Of a stretch of 32,456 nt of DNA, positions 31,192 through 32,456 are shown one piece after another. The stretch's first letter is position 1; each line of letters begins with the position of its first letter. The notes under the pieces were generated by a model. The model had not been told where the DNA came from and searched no databases. It was given only the letters and a program-made list of their open reading frames with translations. The position numbers and the translations under genes are program-made. Source of the DNA: Methanobrevibacter sp. (GTDB taxonomy: Archaea > Methanobacteriota > Methanobacteria > Methanobacteriales > Methanobacteriaceae); NCBI GenBank assembly GCA_017459665.1, contig JAFUCN010000036.1, forward strand, positions 1-32,456. Direction: 5' to 3'.

Positions 31192-32211
31192 ATGACACCA
31201 AAAATAATGATTATTCTTGGAAGCGGATCGGATATTGCCATAGCAGAAAAAAGCATGGACATTTTAGAAAAACTCGAAATACCATACAGTCTTAAAATCG
31301 CATCAGCCCACAGAACCCCGAATCTTATTCGCGAAATTGTAAAACAGGGTACTGATGCAGGAATTGAAGTGTTCATTGGAATTGCAGGCCTTGCAGCGCA
31401 CCTGCCGGGTGCAATTGCAGCTTATACACCAAGACCTGTTATCGGTGTTCCGGTTGACGTTAAGACCGGAGGCATTGATGCACTCCAATCAATTGTCCAG
31501 ATGCCTTATCCTTCCCCTATCGCTACAGTTGGAATAGACAGAGGAGATAACGCTGCAATACTGGCTGCACAATTTATCGCACTTCACGATGAGGAAATAC
31601 GTCAAAGAATTATTAACTTAAGAAAGGAATATGCTGCAAAGGTTAAAAAAAGCAACGAAGACATTATTCAAAAGATAGATAAGAAATTCATTCAAAATGA
31701 CTTTTTAAGAATTAAAGATTTGGAAATCAGCAAACCTAAAATCGAAGATGATATCTGCACAAAAAACAGGGATGCTGAAGTTGTCGTTATTGTTGGAAGA
31801 CAAACCGACATGGCAACCGCCAAAAAGGTCACCGTCATTTTAGACAGACTTAAAATAAGCCACGATACTAAAGTGGTCTGTCCAATCAGGTCAAACCGCA
31901 AGTTCACAAATTATGTTAAATGCATGAAAAATGCAAAGATATTCATTGGAATCAGTTCAAACTCCTCACAGGTTACAGGTGGAATCGTAGGCCTTACCGA
32001 CAGGCCGGTTATCGGAGTTCCTTGTACCAATGAAAATGGTGATGACTATATGCTTACTACCGTCAGCATGCCGCCGGGCGTTCCTGTTGCAACCGTCGGT
32101 ATAAACAACGGTAAAAACGCTGCAGTACTTGCAGGGGAAATCCTTTCTATCAGCAATCCTGAAATTGTAGGACTGTTAGACAAATTAAAAGACAAAAAAA
32201 TTAACCTATAG
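31192..32211 (+). CDS. purE: PurE, 5-(carboxyamino)imidazole ribonucleotide mutase / AIR carboxylase, two-domain form
   Basis: PurE makes 4-carboxy-5-aminoimidazole ribonucleotide in purine synthesis. The 339-residue chain is two PurE domains in a row, about twice the bacterial length. The first (1-160) has all class features: [16 protein letters not shown], the active-site ASAHRTP near residue 40 and [23 protein letters not shown]. The second (about 195-339) keeps the fold pattern ([26 protein letters not shown]) but has CPIRSN in place of SAHRTP and SSQVTG in place of AAHLPG, so it has probably lost catalysis and stays as a structural half. A GAAGGGA site precedes the ATG. A UbiD-like gene follows after seven bases. 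Confidence 0.94.
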   Translation: MTPKIMIILGSGSDIAIAEKSMDILEKLEIPYSLKIASAHRTPNLIREIVKQGTDAGIEVFIGIAGLAAHLPGAIAAYTPRPVIGVPVDVKTGGIDALQSIVQMPYPSPIATVGIDRGDNAAILAAQFIALHDEEIRQRIINLRKEYAAKVKKSNEDIIQKIDKKFIQNDFLRIKDLEISKPKIEDDICTKNRDAEVVVIVGRQTDMATAKKVTVILDRLKISHDTKVVCPIRSNRKFTNYVKCMKNAKIFIGISSNSSQVTGGIVGLTDRPVIGVPCTNENGDDYMLTTVSMPPGVPVATVGINNGKNAAVLAGEILSISNPEIVGLLDKLKDKKINL

Positions 32212-32218
32212 TGATAAC

Positions 32219-32456
32219 ATGATAATCAACGATGAAAATATTATTGAAATTACCGATGAGCTTTCAAGCGAATATGAGGTAGCAAAAGTACTCAGAAAAT
32301 ATCCAAAAGACACAGTTATCATAAAAAACGTTAAGGGATTTGACATACCTGTCATTTCAGGAATATGCAATACAAGAGACAAGATTGCAAAATCAATCAA
32401 CTGTGAAGTTTCTGAAATTACCCAAAAAATCATTGACGCTATGGAAAACCCGATAA
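32219..32456 (+). CDS. UbiD-family decarboxylase, partial (C-terminus beyond window)
   Basis: Only the first 79 residues are present. They show a UbiD-like N-terminus: [38 protein letters not shown]. UbiD enzymes use prenylated FMN; in many archaea such a protein serves the modified mevalonate pathway as the anhydromevalonate phosphate decarboxylase, but the substrate cannot be judged from this part. The ATG follows an AGTGAT ribosome-binding site directly after the purE stop, so the two are likely cotranscribed. The frame stays open to the window end. Confidence 0.85.
   Translation, partial: MIINDENIIEITDELSSEYEVAKVLRKYPKDTVIIKNVKGFDIPVISGICNTRDKIAKSINCEVSEITQKIIDAMENPI

Noticed and set aside
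31692-31907. Minus-strand frame opposite purE
   Set aside because: Antisense to a conserved PurE domain, no ribosome-binding site.

Overview
The window looks like chromosome of a pseudomurein-type methanogenic archaeon of the Methanobrevibacter kind. Support: AT-rich DNA; methanogen-specific genes (heterodisulfide reductase HdrA, methanogenesis marker protein 11); archaeal information genes (RadA, a very large multi-OB RPA); a double-domain PurE; TATA-box promoters; and translation signals built on GGTGAT/GAGGAGGT. No tRNA, rRNA, CRISPR array, insertion sequence or integrase was seen.

Layout. (1) 1-6153, minus strand: core genes hdrA (cut by the window edge), an AEC-family permease, radA and rpa. 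(2) 6311-18950: a cell-surface polysaccharide region. It holds a polyprenyl-phosphate sugar-1-phosphate transferase, three GT2 glycosyltransferases, a TagB/TarF-like glycerophosphotransferase, a tandem pair of 3-helix membrane proteins, the dTDP-rhamnose genes rmlB, C, A and D, a divergent UDP-ManNAc dehydrogenase (wecC type) and a DUF2264 protein. Inside the rml operon, between rmlD and rmlA, sits a complete secreted barnase-type ribonuclease with its barstar inhibitor. (3) 19071-23290, plus strand: a compact six-gene operon of leuC, leuD, leuB, a 36-residue membrane peptide, ribH and methanogenesis marker 11. (4) 23328-28652, minus strand: accessory genes: a GT81/GpgS-like glycosyltransferase fused to a membrane anchor and an outer repeat domain, a 1016-residue protein made of a DUF4145-like domain, a zinc finger and about twelve helix-turn-helix-like repeats, and an orphan AbrB-type protein. 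(5) 28730-32456: a bacterial-type Tex protein, a small unknown gene, purE and the start of a UbiD-family decarboxylase.

How the genes fit together. RmlABCD supply dTDP-L-rhamnose and WecC supplies UDP-ManNAcA. The sugar transferase would load the first sugar on a lipid carrier, the GT2 enzymes would extend it, and the TagB-like enzyme would add or polymerise glycerol phosphate, giving a phosphate-containing surface polymer. The two 3-helix proteins lie in the same transcription unit and have opposite charge patterns, so they may form an antiparallel heterodimer in that envelope. The barnase homologue keeps every catalytic residue and has a signal peptide; barstar would protect the cytoplasm before export.

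Several genes have an in-frame GTG, TTG or ATG nine bases (twelve for rmlB) before the better ATG. In most of them that upstream codon is part of the Shine-Dalgarno sequence, so I placed the starts at the downstream ATG. Other genes lack a Shine-Dalgarno and have a TATA box about 24-28 bases before the ATG, which points to leaderless transcripts. The most interesting items are the barnase/barstar pair, the 1016-residue HTH-array protein and the antiparallel membrane pair.
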